A DNA stretch of 64,000 nucleotides, taken from the NCBI RefSeq assembly GCF_019800885.1, contig NZ_JAHVKE010000001.1, positions 1,302,001 through 1,366,000 on the forward strand, given 5' to 3'. The position numbers were made by a program, and so were the translations under genes. Position 1 is the stretch's first letter, and each line of letters begins with the position of its first letter. Source of the stretch: Maritalea mobilis (GTDB lineage: Bacteria; Pseudomonadota; Alphaproteobacteria; Rhodobacterales; Rhodobacteraceae). A model generated the notes under the pieces. That model was not told where the DNA came from. It saw nothing but the letters and a program-made list of their open reading frames with translations, and searched no databases. This document shows, piece by piece, positions 43,534-54,950 of the stretch.

Positions 43534-45936
43534 TCAGACCAGGTAGGCCGCTGACAGCGCCGCCGAGGCCTCGGCCAGTGACGCGCGCACGTGGTGCAGA
43601 CAATCCAGGGTCACGGTGTCGGGATGGGCCACGACAAGCTCCGTTTCAAGCCGGAGCAGGACGCCCAGCACGTCCGACACGCGCCCCTCGACCTTCGCGT
43701 CGGGCAGGTCTTCGGCAATCTTTCGCATCGCGCTGACCTGAAACAGGATCGAGCGCGGGTTGTGAACGTCCAGCGTCAGAAGGTCGGCCACGGTATCCCG
43801 CGTCGGATCGATGCGGTAGCGGCGCTGGTGAGAAATCCGGCTGTCGCCGTATTCGAGCGCCATGTCGAGCAGGCCCGAGGACGGATCCTCGCCCGGGATG
43901 GCCGCCGCCAGAACGGCGGCAGCGGCATCCGCGCGTTCGATCGCGCGCCCGAAGGTCAGGAAGCGCCAGCCCGAGGTGCGATGCATGTTTTCATGCACCA
44001 GGCCGTTGAACCCGGTGATCTTGCGCAGCAGGACGCCAAGCGCGCGGGCGGACTCGTCGCCGGGCTGGAGCGCGCCAGACATCGCCTCAAGGCTGTTGAC
44101 GAGATCGGTCAGCGCCGCCCAGCCATCGACGGAGAAGCGGTCGCGGACCTTGCCGGCACAGACCCGCGCGGCCCCGAGGGCGGGCGCGATGGCGGCATGC
44201 GCCGGCTGGGTCACGTCGATGAAGAGCGCACCGAGGAGGTTCCCGACCTCAACGAGGCTGGCATCCGCCGGATCGCCGGTTTCCGCCAGCCGCAGGTGGT
44301 AGCCGCGCAAAAGCCGGATCGCGCCCTCGGTCCGCTCGACATAGCGGCCCAGCCAGTAAAGGTTATCAGCCGCGCGGCTGGGCAAGGCCCCCGTGTCCTC
44401 GCGCCGGAAACTCTCGCGGTCGAACAGGGTCTCGGCCGCCGCCGGTGCGTCGCACATCACCCAGACATCGGCCACCGACCCGCCCTGCTGCATGGACAGC
44501 GCCGTGGCATCTCCGGTGCGCCCGACGCGGGCATAGCCGCCCGGCAGGAAAACCCAGCCCTGCGGGGTGCGCGCAGCGAAGACGCGAATGCTCATCGGGC
44601 GGGGCTGCATCCGGCCTTCGACCCAGCAGGGCGTCGTGGACAGGGTCACCGCCTCCTGCCCGACAAGGTTCGGCGCGTTCTCGTCGATCCAGTCGGGCAG
44701 CGCGTTGGTTTGCAGATTGCGCGCCTCTCCGGCCAGGGCCGCCGCGCTGCCGATGTCGAAGGGAAGCGCCCGGCTGAGCGCGTCGCCGATGAACATCTTG
44801 TCTGCGTTCTGCTTGACGAAATCGCGTTCCGCGGGCTGTCCGCACCACCAGGTCGCGATATTCGGCAGGCGCAGCGGTTCGCCCAGGACGACCTCTGCGA
44901 TCTTGGGCAGGAAGGCGAGGAGCACCCGGGTTTCGAGGATGCCAGAGCCCAGCGCGTTTACGATATTGACGTTCGACTGCCGCAGGGCATCGACCAGCCC
45001 CGGCGTTCCGATCCGCGATGTCTCGTCCAGCTCCAGCGGGTCGGCATAGGCCGCGTCAAGCCGCCGCCAGAGGACCCCGACGGGTTGCGGACCGGACACG
45101 GTGTTGACCTGCACCTCGCCGTTCTTGACGATCAGATCCTCGCCTTCGAGGAGCGGCAGGCCGAGATAACGCGCGATATAGGTGTGTTCGAAATAGGTGT
45201 CATTGCCGGGACCCGGTGACAGGACGGCAACGCGCCGCCCCGCCACCCCCGGCAGCGCGTCCATGGCGTTGCGGAAGGCGCGGAAGAACCCGGCAAGGCG
45301 GCGCACGTTGGTCCGCGAGAACGGGTCGGAGAAGATGCGCGCCGTGGCCATCCGGTTTTCCAGCGCGAAGCCCGCGCCCGACGGCGTCTGTGTCCGGTCG
45401 CCCAGCACCAGCCACGAGCCGTCGGGGCTGCGCCCGATCTCGAAGGCGATGTGATGCAGGAAATGCCCCGACGCGGGGGCGATGCCGACAAGGGGACGGT
45501 GCCACTCGGGGTTCTGCGCGATCAGGCGTGCGGGCAGATGCCCGTCGCGCACGAGTTGCCCCGGGCCATAGAGATCGGCCACCACCCGTTCCAGCAGCTC
45601 GGCGCGTTGCGCAAGGCCCGCGCAGATATCCTCCCATTCGCTGGCGTGCAGGATGACGGGAACGTGGCTTAGCGGCCATTCGCGTTCCTGCAACGGATCG
45701 GCGCTGTATTGGCGATAGAAGACGCCCGCATCGCGCAGGTACTGGTCGCCGCGAGCGAAGCGTTCGGTCACCTGGTCTGGCGTAAGCTGCGAGAGCTGCC
45801 GGATGAAGCCCGCCCAGACCGGGCGCATATTGCCATTGGCGTCGAACAGCTCGTCCGCGACCCCCGGCGCGACGTGGTAGTCGGCCAGAAACGAAGGGAG
45901 CCCCTCGGGCCCCGGCTGTTGTGCCCCGCCACTCAT
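43534..45936 (-). CDS. Circularly permuted ATP-grasp protein fused to alpha-E domain
   Basis: Protein of 800 aa. The N-terminal two thirds match the circularly permuted ATP-grasp type (CP_ATPgrasp, DUF404/407): [53 protein letters not shown] and [18 protein letters not shown]. The last 300 residues are an alpha-E domain, starting near [31 protein letters not shown]-grasp enzymes form amide or peptide bonds; here the product is unknown. The start at 45936 overlaps the DUF2126 stop by four bases; the downstream transglutaminase ATG lies only nine bases beyond its stop. The three genes are typically neighbours in bacteria. Confidence 0.88.
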   Translation of the reverse strand: MSGGAQQPGPEGLPSFLADYHVAPGVADELFDANGNMRPVWAGFIRQLSQLTPDQVTERFARGDQYLRDAGVFYRQYSADPLQEREWPLSHVPVILHASEWEDICAGLAQRAELLERVVADLYGPGQLVRDGHLPARLIAQNPEWHRPLVGIAPASGHFLHHIAFEIGRSPDGSWLVLGDRTQTPSGAGFALENRMATARIFSDPFSRTNVRRLAGFFRAFRNAMDALPGVAGRRVAVLSPGPGNDTYFEHTYIARYLGLPLLEGEDLIVKNGEVQVNTVSGPQPVGVLWRRLDAAYADPLELDETSRIGTPGLVDALRQSNVNIVNALGSGILETRVLLAFLPKIAEVVLGEPLRLPNIATWWCGQPAERDFVKQNADKMFIGDALSRALPFDIGSAAALAGEARNLQTNALPDWIDENAPNLVGQEAVTLSTTPCWVEGRMQPRPMSIRVFAARTPQGWVFLPGGYARVGRTGDATALSMQQGGSVADVWVMCDAPAAAETLFDRESFRREDTGALPSRAADNLYWLGRYVERTEGAIRLLRGYHLRLAETGDPADASLVEVGNLLGALFIDVTQPAHAAIAPALGAARVCAGKVRDRFSVDGWAALTDLVNSLEAMSGALQPGDESARALGVLLRKITGFNGLVHENMHRTSGWRFLTFGRAIERADAAAAVLAAAIPGEDPSSGLLDMALEYGDSRISHQRRYRIDPTRDTVADLLTLDVHNPRSILFQVSAMRKIAEDLPDAKVEGRVSDVLGVLLRLETELVVAHPDTVTLDCLHHVRASLAEASAALSAAYLV

Positions 45937-48900
45937 GCGAGGCCCGGTGCGCGGCGCAGATCGAGTGTCATCGGGAACTCCGGATGCGGCAGGTCCATCG
46001 CGGGGGTGTAAGCGCCCGTGCTGTGGCCATGCGCCTCGAACCGGGCAAGGCGGCGCGCCTCCGCCTCGTTGCCGTTGACGGGGAAGGTCTCGTAATTCCG
46101 CCCGCCGGGATGCGCCACGTGGTAGACGCAGCCGCCGATCGGTCGCCCGGTCCATGTATCGTAGATATCGAAGGTCAGCGGCGCGTTGACCGGAAGCACG
46201 GGGTGCAGCGCCTCGGCCGGTTGCCACGCCTTGAAGCGGACCGCGCCGACGCTGGTGCCGGATGTGCCGCTGTCGGCCATCGGGACGGGGCGGCGGTTGC
46301 ACATGATGCGGTACCGGTCCTTTGCGGCGGTCGTCATCTTGACCTGCAAGCGCTCGACCGAGCTGTCGGTGTAGCGCACCGTGCCCCCGATGGCCCCGGT
46401 TTCACCAAGCACGTGCCATGGCTCCAGCGCCTGCCGCAGTTCGAGATGAACGCCCTCGGCCTCGACCTCACCGCAGAAGGGGAACCGGAACTCGGCCTGC
46501 GCCTCGTACCAGACGGGATCGAGATCGAAGCCGTGGTCGCGCAGGTCGCGCAAGACCGTCAGAAAGTCCTCCCACAGGAAATGGGGCAGCATGTAGCGAT
46601 CATGCAGCACGGTGCCCCACCGCACGGGCCGCCCCTCGACCGGGTCGGCCCAGGCCCGAGCGATGATCGCCCGCAAAAGCAGTTGCTGGGCAAGGTTCAT
46701 GCGCGGATGGGGCGGCATCTCGAAGCCTCGGAACTCCACCAGGCCCAGGCGCCCGGTCGGGCCGTCCGGCGAATAGAGCTTGTCGATACAGATCTCGGCG
46801 CGGTGCGTATTGCCGGTGACATCCGTCAGCATGTTGCGCAGAAGCCGATCCACCAGCCAGGGCGGCGGGGCGGCCCCCTCCCCCGGTTTGGGGATCTGCG
46901 ACAGCGCGATTTCCAGCTCGTAAAGCGTGTCGTGCCGCGCCTCGTCGATGCGGGGTGCCTGGCTGGTCGGGCCGATGAAAAGGCCCGAGAACAGGTAGCT
47001 GAGCGACGGGTGCCGCTGCCACAGCAGGATCAGCGATTTCAGAACATCGGGGCGGCGCAGGAACGGGCTGTCATTGGTCGTCGCCCCACCCACGACAACA
47101 TGGTTGCCGCCGCCCGTGCCGGTGTGACGGCCGTCGATCATGAACTTGTCCGCGCCAAGGCGGCAGAGCCGCGCCTCCTCGTAGATCGCCTCGGTCGTCG
47201 CCACGCAATCGTCCCAGCTTTCGGCCGGGTGGATGTTGACCTCGATCACCCCGGGATCGGGCGCGACCCGGATCACGTTGAGGCGCGGATCGTGCGGGGG
47301 CGCGTATCCCTCGATATGGACAGGCAGGCCCATTTCCTTGGCCGTCGCCTCGGCTGCGCGCAGGAGATCGAGGTAATCCTCTGCATCCTCGACCGGCGGC
47401 ATGAAGACACAAAGGCGGCCATCGCGCGGCTCGACCGAGATCGCGGTGCGCACCGCGCCGCCGATGGTCAGCTCCTGCTCGACAAGGTCTTGCACAGGGC
47501 CGGCGGGCGCGGGGGCCGACACGGGCTGGCGGTGTCCTGCGCTCGCCTCGGGCAGGGCGTCGCCCGCCTCGGCATGGTAATCGGGCAGCGGGTCGCGCGG
47601 GGCCGTCGGGTCGGTGACATAGGTGTAGGGGAACTGCGACGGCGGGACGTAGGGCAAGGTGCCCAGCGGCAAGCGATAGCCCACCGCGCTGTCGCCGGGC
47701 ACGAGAAAGACCTTGCCACGGCGCAGCTTCCATTTCTCGGACCGCCAGCGATGCCCCGTGGCCCTGGATTGCCAGCGCTGGATCGGCAGGACATGGCCCG
47801 CCGCTTCGGTCAGCCCGCGCGCAAAGACCCGCGCGATCCGCGCCCGTTCCTCGGGATCCTTGAGCTTGGAATTCTCCGGCGAGACATTCTCGGGCAGGTT
47901 GCCTTCCTTTAGGATCCATTCGGCGGGATCCTCGTAGGCGGGGGTAACGAACTCGGGCTCGACGCCCAGCTTTTCCGCCATGGTCTGAAGGAACTGCGCG
48001 GACTGCTCGGCGGTGACGCCGGTATCCTGATCTTCGCGGGCGACGAGGGCATCATCGGCCCAGACCGGTTTGCCATCGCGCCGCCAATACAGCGAAAAGG
48101 TCCAGCGTGGCAGGCTTTCGCCGGGATACCATTTGCCCTGCCCGTAATGCAGAAAACCGCCCGGCGCGAACCGGTCGCGCAGCCGACGGATCAGCTTGTC
48201 GGCGAGGCCACGCTTCATCGGGCCCACGGCCGCGGTGTTCCATTCGTCGCTTTCGAAATCGTCGATCGACACGAAGGTGGGCTCTCCCCCCATCGTCAGC
48301 CGGACATCGTTCGACCTCAGCGCGGCGTCCACCTTGCGCCCGGTCTCGTTCAGCTTGTCCCAGGCCTCGTCCGAGAAGGGCTTGGTGATCCGGGGGTGTT
48401 CGGCCACGCGCGAGATCTGCATGTCGAAGGCGAAATCGGTCTCGGCAAAGGTGGCCGTCCCGCTGATCGGGGCTGCGTTCTTGTAATGCGGGGTGGCTGC
48501 AAGCGGGATGTGGCTTTCCCCGGTCAGAAGCCCCGAGGTCGGATCGAGGCCGATCCACCCCGCCCCGGGGATATAGACCTCGACCCAGGCGTGCAGGTCG
48601 GTGAAATCGTGATCCGTGCCTGACGGGCCATCAAGCGCCTGCACGTCGGGTTTCAGCTGGACCAGGTAGCCCGAGACGAACCGCGCCGCGAAGCCGAGGT
48701 GGCGCAGCACCTGCACGAGAAGCCAGCTTGAATCCCGGCAGGACCCTGAGCGTTTTTGCAGTGTTTCTTCCGGGGTCTGAACGCCCGGTTCCAGCCGGAT
48801 GGTGTAACTGATCTCCTGCGCGACACGGGCATTCAGCTCGACAAGGAAATCCACCGTCCGGGTCTGATCAAAAGCGATCGAACCGATGAACTGCGCCAGA

Positions 48901-49277
48901 AGCGGCCCCTCGCCTTCGGGTGTCCGGTAGATGACGAGATCATCCTTGAGATCTGCGGGATAATCGAAGGGCCAATGCTCGGCGCTGTCTTCGACGAAGA
49001 AGTCGAAGGGGTTGTAGACCGTCATGTCGGCGACAAGATCGACCTCGATCTTGAACTCGCGCACCGGCTCGGGGAAGACGAACCGCGCCATCCAGTTGCC
49101 ATACGGATCCTGCTGATGGTTCACGAAATGCCCGCCGGGCGACACCTTCAGACTATGGGAAATCACCCGTGTCCGGCTATGTGGCGCGGGCCGCAGCCTG
49201 ACGATCTGCGGTGAAAGCGTGACCGGCCGGTCATACTGGTAATGGGTGAGGTGGTAGAGGCTGGCGTAGATTGACAT
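45933..49277 (-). CDS. Transglutaminase-like protein with DUF2126 domain
   Basis: Large protein (1114 aa). The N-terminal third is a transglutaminase module: [23 protein letters not shown], catalytic Cys in [30 protein letters not shown] (about residue 180), His in [11 protein letters not shown] and Asp in GLDPTSGLL. The remaining 650 residues belong to DUF2126, with conserved stretches such as [26 protein letters not shown] and [25 protein letters not shown]. It heads the three-gene minus-strand module. A peptide-ligating or hydrolysing system acting on small peptides or proteins has been proposed for such modules from comparative genomics. Confidence 0.9.
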   Translation of the reverse strand: MSIYASLYHLTHYQYDRPVTLSPQIVRLRPAPHSRTRVISHSLKVSPGGHFVNHQQDPYGNWMARFVFPEPVREFKIEVDLVADMTVYNPFDFFVEDSAEHWPFDYPADLKDDLVIYRTPEGEGPLLAQFIGSIAFDQTRTVDFLVELNARVAQEISYTIRLEPGVQTPEETLQKRSGSCRDSSWLLVQVLRHLGFAARFVSGYLVQLKPDVQALDGPSGTDHDFTDLHAWVEVYIPGAGWIGLDPTSGLLTGESHIPLAATPHYKNAAPISGTATFAETDFAFDMQISRVAEHPRITKPFSDEAWDKLNETGRKVDAALRSNDVRLTMGGEPTFVSIDDFESDEWNTAAVGPMKRGLADKLIRRLRDRFAPGGFLHYGQGKWYPGESLPRWTFSLYWRRDGKPVWADDALVAREDQDTGVTAEQSAQFLQTMAEKLGVEPEFVTPAYEDPAEWILKEGNLPENVSPENSKLKDPEERARIARVFARGLTEAAGHVLPIQRWQSRATGHRWRSEKWKLRRGKVFLVPGDSAVGYRLPLGTLPYVPPSQFPYTYVTDPTAPRDPLPDYHAEAGDALPEASAGHRQPVSAPAPAGPVQDLVEQELTIGGAVRTAISVEPRDGRLCVFMPPVEDAEDYLDLLRAAEATAKEMGLPVHIEGYAPPHDPRLNVIRVAPDPGVIEVNIHPAESWDDCVATTEAIYEEARLCRLGADKFMIDGRHTGTGGGNHVVVGGATTNDSPFLRRPDVLKSLILLWQRHPSLSYLFSGLFIGPTSQAPRIDEARHDTLYELEIALSQIPKPGEGAAPPPWLVDRLLRNMLTDVTGNTHRAEICIDKLYSPDGPTGRLGLVEFRGFEMPPHPRMNLAQQLLLRAIIARAWADPVEGRPVRWGTVLHDRYMLPHFLWEDFLTVLRDLRDHGFDLDPVWYEAQAEFRFPFCGEVEAEGVHLELRQALEPWHVLGETGAIGGTVRYTDSSVERLQVKMTTAAKDRYRIMCNRRPVPMADSGTSGTSVGAVRFKAWQPAEALHPVLPVNAPLTFDIYDTWTGRPIGGCVYHVAHPGGRNYETFPVNGNEAEARRLARFEAHGHSTGAYTPAMDLPHPEFPMTLDLRRAPGLA

Positions 49278-49614
49278 GTCACTCGGGGTCCGGGGCGTTT
49301 GAGGTCGTTATCGCAGGTTTCTTTTGCCCGTCCCAGCGTGGCCCGACACCAGCGGCCATTTATTTTGGCTTGCAGCACGGCAAGCCCGCGCATTGGGCGA
49401 TCCGCCCCGACCCTGCCGCGCGGATACGCGCATGCGCGAGGGGGCCAAGGTTCCGCCTGCCGTTTCGTTCCTGTCCCCCGCAGCCAACGCCACCCCGGCA
49501 CGCGACAGCCAAAGCCGCCTTTGGGGACGGCTCATTGTTATTGCAACGGAGTTTGACCTGAGTCATGTCGCCCCGTCACCGCCATGCACACACTGTCGGC
49601 GGGAGGATACACCG
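49278..49614. other. Divergent promoter region between the transglutaminase/DUF2126 gene and acsA
   Basis: About 340 bases without a recognisable gene. It must contain promoters in both directions. I see no clear operator. Confidence 0.4.
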
Positions 49615-51357
49615 ATGATACGGGACAGCGAAATGCCGCTGCCCGGTGCCAGTTCGGGTGCCGGAGTGCCGGCGACGCAAGCCGATACATCCTCGGAGGT
49701 CTGGGCCGAGGCCCAACGCTTCATCGACGGATGGAAGGGAGGCATCAACATCGCGCATGAGGCGCTGGACCGGCATGTGGCCGCGGGCCATGGCGGCGAC
49801 CTTGCGATCCGATGGCTTGGGAAGAACGGCACGCGGCGCGACCTGCTCTATGCAGATCTGCTGGCCGAGGCGAACCGCTTTGCCAATGTTCTGACGGACC
49901 ACGGGCTGCACCCCGGCGACAAGGTCTTCGTGATGGCCGGCCGTGTGCCCGAGATCTATGCCGCCGCACTCGGGACGTTGAAGGCCGGACTGGTGTTCAC
50001 GCCGCTCTTCTCCGCCTTCGGGCCGGAACCCGTCCGCACCCGCATGGAGATCGGCGGCGCGAATGTGCTGGTGACGACGGAAGGGATATACCGACGCAAG
50101 GTCGCGGCTTGGGCGCATGAGATCGAGACCCTGAAGCTTGTCCTGATCCTTGGCGACACGGCGCCGGAGGGCTGTGTCGCGCTTGGGCCTGCCCTGGCGG
50201 CGGCGTCGCCCGCCTTCGACACGGTGGCCACACGGCCCGAGGACCCGGCGCTGATCCATTTCACCTCCGGCACCACTGGAAAACCGAAAGGCGCGGTGCA
50301 CGTCCACAACGCGGTCCTCTACCATGCCTATTCGGGGCGCAAGGCGCTTGGCCTGGAACCCGGGGTCAAATACTGGTGCACCGCCGACCCGGGTTGGGTC
50401 ACCGGCACCTCTTACGGGATCATCTCACCGCTCGTGAACCGCGCGACGATGCTGATCGACGAGGCCGAGTTCGACCTCGAACGCTGGTATTCGACCGTGC
50501 AGGACGAGCGCGTGGAGGTCTGGTATTCTGCCCCAACCGCGATCCGCATGATGATGCGCGAAGGCGCGGAGGTGGCCAAGCCCTTCGACTTCTCGTCGCT
50601 GAGGTTCTTGGCTTCGGTCGGCGAACCCCTGAACCCCGAGGCCGTCGTCTGGAGCGAAAAGGTCTTCGGCCAGCCCTTCCACGACAACTGGTGGCAGACC
50701 GAGACGGGCGGCATCATGATCGCCAATCAGCCGGGCATGGAGGTGAAGCCGGGCTCGATGGGCAAGCCGCTGCCGGGCATCACGGCGGGCATCGTCGAGC
50801 GCGTGGATGGTGCGGTCAGGGAACTTGGCCCCGGCGAGATCGGCGAGCTTGCGCTGCGTCCTGGCTGGCCCTCGATGATGCGCGCCTACCTCCACGAGCA
50901 GGCGCGCTACGACAAGTGCTTTGTCGACGGATGGTATCTGTCTGGCGACCTCGCGATGCGGGACGCCGATGGCTACTTCTGGTTCGTGGGCCGTGCCGAC
51001 GACCTGATCAAGAGCTCCGGCCACCTGATCGGGCCGTTCGAGGTGGAAAGCGCGCTGATCGAGCATGACGCCGTCGCCGAGGCGGGCGTGATCGGCGTGC
51101 CGGACGAGACAGCGGGCGAGGTGGTGAAGGCCTATATCACGCTGAACCCCGGCTTCGACCCTTCCGAGGCGCTGGAACGCGACATCCGCGGACATGCACG
51201 GAAAAAGCTCGGCCCCGCCGTCGCGCCGCGCGAAGTGGTGTTCCGCAAGACGCTGCCCAAGACCCGCTCGGGCAAAATCATGCGCCGCCTGCTGAAGGCG
51301 CGCGAGCTGGGCCTGCCCGAGGGGGATATTTCCACACTGGAGACCGACGAGACATGA
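49615..51357 (+). CDS. acsA: Acetyl-CoA synthetase-like ligase (AcsA)
   Basis: AMP-forming acetate (or short acid)--CoA ligase of 580 aa, cytoplasmic. Motifs: [18 protein letters not shown] (P-loop), [24 protein letters not shown] (acetate-type pocket including the Trp), and [10 protein letters not shown] at the end with the reactive Lys. A ribosome site GGGAGG sits eight bases before the ATG at 49615. It overlaps the E1 gene by ATGA. Together with the dehydrogenase genes it forms an acetyl-unit cluster. Confidence 0.88.
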   Translation: MIRDSEMPLPGASSGAGVPATQADTSSEVWAEAQRFIDGWKGGINIAHEALDRHVAAGHGGDLAIRWLGKNGTRRDLLYADLLAEANRFANVLTDHGLHPGDKVFVMAGRVPEIYAAALGTLKAGLVFTPLFSAFGPEPVRTRMEIGGANVLVTTEGIYRRKVAAWAHEIETLKLVLILGDTAPEGCVALGPALAAASPAFDTVATRPEDPALIHFTSGTTGKPKGAVHVHNAVLYHAYSGRKALGLEPGVKYWCTADPGWVTGTSYGIISPLVNRATMLIDEAEFDLERWYSTVQDERVEVWYSAPTAIRMMMREGAEVAKPFDFSSLRFLASVGEPLNPEAVVWSEKVFGQPFHDNWWQTETGGIMIANQPGMEVKPGSMGKPLPGITAGIVERVDGAVRELGPGEIGELALRPGWPSMMRAYLHEQARYDKCFVDGWYLSGDLAMRDADGYFWFVGRADDLIKSSGHLIGPFEVESALIEHDAVAEAGVIGVPDETAGEVVKAYITLNPGFDPSEALERDIRGHARKKLGPAVAPREVVFRKTLPKTRSGKIMRRLLKARELGLPEGDISTLETDET

Positions 51358-53348
51358 GTGCGATCGACAAGCCCCGCCTCGACCGGGCGCACGTGCTGGA
51401 CCTGCTGCGCCAGATGATCCGCATCCGCCGCTTCGAGGACAAATGCGCCGAGCTTTACACCCAGGAAAAGATCCGAGGTTTCCTGCATCTCTATGACGGG
51501 GAGGAGGCGATCGCGGCAAGCGTGATCCCGGCGCTCCGCGAGACGGATCGCATCGTTGCAACCTATCGCGAACACGGCCACGCGCTAGCGCGCGGCGTCC
51601 CTATGACGACCGTCATGGCCGAGATGTTCGGCAAGGCCGAGGGGTGCTCGGGCGGGCGCGGCGGATCGATGCATATCTTCGACGCGGCAACCAACTTCTA
51701 TGGCGGGAATGCCATCGTGGGCGGGGGCCTGCCGCTTGCCGGTGGTCTCGCGCTTGCCGACCGGATGCAGGGCGCGGCGAATGTCACCGCCTGTTTCTTC
51801 GGGGAAGGTGCGGTGGCCGAAGGAGAATTCCACGAGACGCTGAACCTTGCCGAACTCTGGGATCTGCCGGTGCTGTTCGTCTGCGAAAACAATGGCTACG
51901 CCATGGGCTCGGCCATCGCACGGACGGAATCCGAGACCGAGATTTTCCATAAGGCCCAAGCCTACGGCATCGAGGCCGAGCGCGTGGACGGTATGGACGT
52001 GGTCGCTGTGGAGGTTGCCGCGCGCCGCGCGATTGCCCGCATCCGCGAAACGGGACGGCCGCATTTCCTTGAATGCAACACCTACCGGTTCCGCGCGCAT
52101 TCGATGTTCGACGCCCAGCTTTACCGCGACAAGGACGAGGTGGCCGCGTGGCGGGCCAGGGGCCCCATCGTGCGATTCCAGGGCTGGCTGCTGGAGAACG
52201 GGCTGATCCACCAATCCGACGTCGACGTGATCGAGGCGCAGGTGGCCGCCGAAATTGCCGAGGCCGTCGACTTCGCCGAACGCGGCAGTTGGGAACCGGT
52301 CGAGACGTTGGAGCACCACGTCCTCGGACCGCAGCCTGCACCACCAGCGCCGCCTGACCCCGCCGGAAAGATGGTGGAGACGACCTATCGCGAAGCGGTC
52401 AAGCAAGGCATCCGCGACGCGATGCTGCGCGACGAACGGGTGTTCCTGATGGGCGAGGACGTGGGCGCCTATGGTGGATGCTACGCGGTCTCCAAGGGTC
52501 TGATGGCCGAGTTCGGCGAAGACCGCATCCGGGACACGCCCCTGAGCGAATCCGGGTTCACGGGCGCGGGCATCGGCGCGGCGGCGGCGGGCATGCGGCC
52601 CATCGTGGAGCTGATGACGGTGAACTTCAGCCTTCTCGCGCTCGACCAGATCATTAACACGGCCGCTACGATCCGGCATATGTCGGGCGGGCAGTTCGGG
52701 GTGCCGTTGGTAATCCGCATGGCCACGGGCGCGGGCAAGCAGCTTGCCGCGCAGCATTCGCATTCGCTGGAAGGGTGGTATGCGCATATCCCCGGGCTGA
52801 AGGTGCTGGCGCCCGCAACGCTCGAGGATGCAAGGGGGATGCTCTGGACCGCGCTGGAGGATCCCGACCCGGTGCTGATCTTCGAGAACGTGATGCTCTA
52901 CAACATGAGCGGTCAGATCGACGAGGCCGCCGGACCGGTCGACATCTCGAAGGCCGCGGTACGACGCACGGGGAAGGACCTCAGCCTCATCACCTATGGC
53001 GGGTCGCTTTTCAAAACGCTGGAGGCGGCGGAGGCGCTGGCGAAGGACGGGATCGAGGCCGAGGTGATCGACCTGCGCAGCCTGCGCCCCCTTGATGACG
53101 CGACCATTCTGGCATCGTTGGAGAAAACCCGGCGCTCGGTGATCGTCGACGAGGGCTGGCGCAGCGGCTCGCTTTCCGCCGAGATCATGGCGCGGATCAT
53201 GGAACAGGGGTTCTGGTTCCTCGACGGGCCCGTCGCCCGCGTCTGCTCGGAGGAGGTCCCGATCCCCTACCCCGCGCATCTCGAACAGGCCGCGATACCG
53301 CAGGTCGAAAAGATCGTCGCCGCCGCCCGCGCGCAGATGGGGCGCTGA
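51354..53348 (+). CDS. 2-oxoacid dehydrogenase E1, fused alpha and beta subunits
   Basis: Thiamine-diphosphate-dependent decarboxylase component, 664 aa. The alpha half (1 to about 325) has [23 protein letters not shown] and the thiamine site [34 protein letters not shown], with GEG in place of the usual GDG. The beta half (about 345-664) has [17 protein letters not shown] and [13 protein letters not shown]. Usual bacteria encode alpha and beta separately; fusion forms are found in acetoin and some pyruvate dehydrogenases. Substrate could be pyruvate, acetoin or another 2-oxo acid. One base separates it from the E2 gene. No E3 gene is near. Confidence 0.9.
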   Translation: MSAIDKPRLDRAHVLDLLRQMIRIRRFEDKCAELYTQEKIRGFLHLYDGEEAIAASVIPALRETDRIVATYREHGHALARGVPMTTVMAEMFGKAEGCSGGRGGSMHIFDAATNFYGGNAIVGGGLPLAGGLALADRMQGAANVTACFFGEGAVAEGEFHETLNLAELWDLPVLFVCENNGYAMGSAIARTESETEIFHKAQAYGIEAERVDGMDVVAVEVAARRAIARIRETGRPHFLECNTYRFRAHSMFDAQLYRDKDEVAAWRARGPIVRFQGWLLENGLIHQSDVDVIEAQVAAEIAEAVDFAERGSWEPVETLEHHVLGPQPAPPAPPDPAGKMVETTYREAVKQGIRDAMLRDERVFLMGEDVGAYGGCYAVSKGLMAEFGEDRIRDTPLSESGFTGAGIGAAAAGMRPIVELMTVNFSLLALDQIINTAATIRHMSGGQFGVPLVIRMATGAGKQLAAQHSHSLEGWYAHIPGLKVLAPATLEDARGMLWTALEDPDPVLIFENVMLYNMSGQIDEAAGPVDISKAAVRRTGKDLSLITYGGSLFKTLEAAEALAKDGIEAEVIDLRSLRPLDDATILASLEKTRRSVIVDEGWRSGSLSAEIMARIMEQGFWFLDGPVARVCSEEVPIPYPAHLEQAAIPQVEKIVAAARAQMGR

Positions 53349-53349
53349 C

Positions 53350-54597
53350 ATGAGCGTCTTCACAATGCCGTCCCTCGGTGCGGACATGGAGGCCGGACGG
53401 CTGGTCGAATGGCTAGTGAAGCCGGGCGACACGGTCAGACGCGGCGATGTCGTGGCGGTGGTCGAAACCCAGAAAGGCGCGATCGAGATCGAGATCTTCA
53501 AGGATGGCACGGTAACGGAGTTGCTGGCTGACCTCGGAAGTGAGCTTTCCGTGGGCGCGCCGCTTGCCACGGTGCTGGCCGAGGGAGAAGCCCCAGGCGC
53601 GAGACCCGGAGCGCCCGCCCCGTCTCCGCCCGCGCCAGAAAACGCCAAAGCCCGCGCGGCAGAACCGGACGTCGCACCGGCGACCACGGAGCCCCCCGAG
53701 GCCAAACCCGCGCCGCAGTCGCCACCGGCGTCTGTCCGTCAGCCGAGTCCCGTGCCGACCGCGCCACCCGCTGCCCCCGGCCCCAGGCGCGCATCACCCG
53801 CCGCGCGGCAACTGGCCGAGGCGCATGGCATCGACCTGGCCACCCTGACCGGGAGCGGACCCGGCGGGGCGATCCTGTTCGCCGACGTGGAGCACGCGAC
53901 CAGTGGCGCGCGCGACACGAAGGCGTCGCCTATAGCGGAAATGCGCAAGGCCATCGCCGCCGCCATGACCCGCGCGAAGCGCACCATCCCGCATTTCTAC
54001 CTGTCCCAGACCATCGACGTGGACCCCGCGATCGCCTTCCTCGAACGCCGGAACGCGGGATGTCCGCCCGAGGACCGCATCCTGCTTGGCGCGCTGTTCG
54101 TCCGCGCCACGGTGTTGGCCGCTACCAAGGTTCCGGAAATGAACGGCCACTACCTTGACGAGCAGGGCTTTGTCCTGTCACCCGCGGTGAATGCCGGCGT
54201 CGCCATCGCGCTGCGCGGTGGCGGCCTGGTTGCGCCTGCCCTCATCGATGCCGTGTCCATGACGCTGGAGGAGACCATGGCAGGGATGCGCGACCTTGTC
54301 GGACGTGCCCGCGCCGGTCGGCTGCGCGGCTCGGAAATGACGCAAGGCACGATCACCATCTCAAGCCTCGGCGAAAGCGGGGCCGAGGCCATGACCGGTG
54401 TCATCTTCCCGCCGCAGGTCGCGCTTGTCGGAATCGGCGCGCCGCAACTGCGCCCATGGGTGGTCGACGGGGCCGTGGTGCCACGCCACGTCGTGACGCT
54501 GACCATATCCGCGGATCACCGCGTCAGCGACGGGCGCAAGGTCGCCCGCTTCATCGCGGCCTTCGAAACCCTCATTCAAAAGCCGGAGACCCTATGA
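53350..54597 (+). CDS. 2-oxoacid dehydrogenase E2 (lipoyl acyltransferase)
   Basis: E2 component of 415 aa. The N-terminal lipoyl domain has the lipoylation Lys in VVETQKGAIEIEIF (about residue 42). A Pro/Ala-rich linker (about 80-135) follows, then a peripheral-subunit-binding domain (RASPAARQLAEAHGIDLATLTGSGPGGAILFADVE). The catalytic domain starts near IAEMRKAIAAAMTRAKRTIPHFYLSQ and ends with the active site SADHRVSDGRKVARFI (His and Asp of HxxxDG). It transfers the acyl group from lipoate to CoA or possibly to the carrier protein encoded next (ATGA overlap). Confidence 0.93.
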   Translation: MSVFTMPSLGADMEAGRLVEWLVKPGDTVRRGDVVAVVETQKGAIEIEIFKDGTVTELLADLGSELSVGAPLATVLAEGEAPGARPGAPAPSPPAPENAKARAAEPDVAPATTEPPEAKPAPQSPPASVRQPSPVPTAPPAAPGPRRASPAARQLAEAHGIDLATLTGSGPGGAILFADVEHATSGARDTKASPIAEMRKAIAAAMTRAKRTIPHFYLSQTIDVDPAIAFLERRNAGCPPEDRILLGALFVRATVLAATKVPEMNGHYLDEQGFVLSPAVNAGVAIALRGGGLVAPALIDAVSMTLEETMAGMRDLVGRARAGRLRGSEMTQGTITISSLGESGAEAMTGVIFPPQVALVGIGAPQLRPWVVDGAVVPRHVVTLTISADHRVSDGRKVARFIAAFETLIQKPETL

Positions 54598-54839
54598 CCT
54601 CACCTGATTACCGGGCGGTTTTCCTCGAGGAACTCTGCCGTATCGCGCCGGACATCGACCCCGAAACCGTGGGCGACAACGACCATATTCAGGACGACCT
54701 GGAACTGGATTCGATGGATATCCTCAATCTCGTCACCGCCCTGAGCGAACGTCTGGGCATCGACATTCCTGAAAAGGATTACCCCGCGATATCAACCGTC
54801 AAATCGGCGGCCGATTACTTGTCGCGGCAAGGGGCGTAG
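54594..54839 (+). CDS. Stand-alone acyl carrier protein
   Basis: Small acidic carrier, 81 aa, with phosphopantetheine site DLELDSMDILNLVTALSE (Ser near residue 41) and helix pattern of an ACP. It overlaps the E2 stop (ATGA), so it is coupled to the 2-oxoacid dehydrogenase genes, an unusual neighbour for an ACP. It could accept an acyl group from E2 for use in a biosynthetic route, or act in fatty-acid-like chemistry. The adjacent thiolase/FadJ genes point convergently and may or may not be related. Confidence 0.9.
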   Translation: MTSPDYRAVFLEELCRIAPDIDPETVGDNDHIQDDLELDSMDILNLVTALSERLGIDIPEKDYPAISTVKSAADYLSRQGA

Positions 54840-54950
54840 GCCCGGCGCCTTGAACGGAACGTCGCTTGGGTGTTGCGAGGGTTCATCGACCGCGCCTCCG
54901 CCCGGACAGTTGTGCCGCGCAGGGGGCGCGCAACCCGCCACCCGCCCCGG

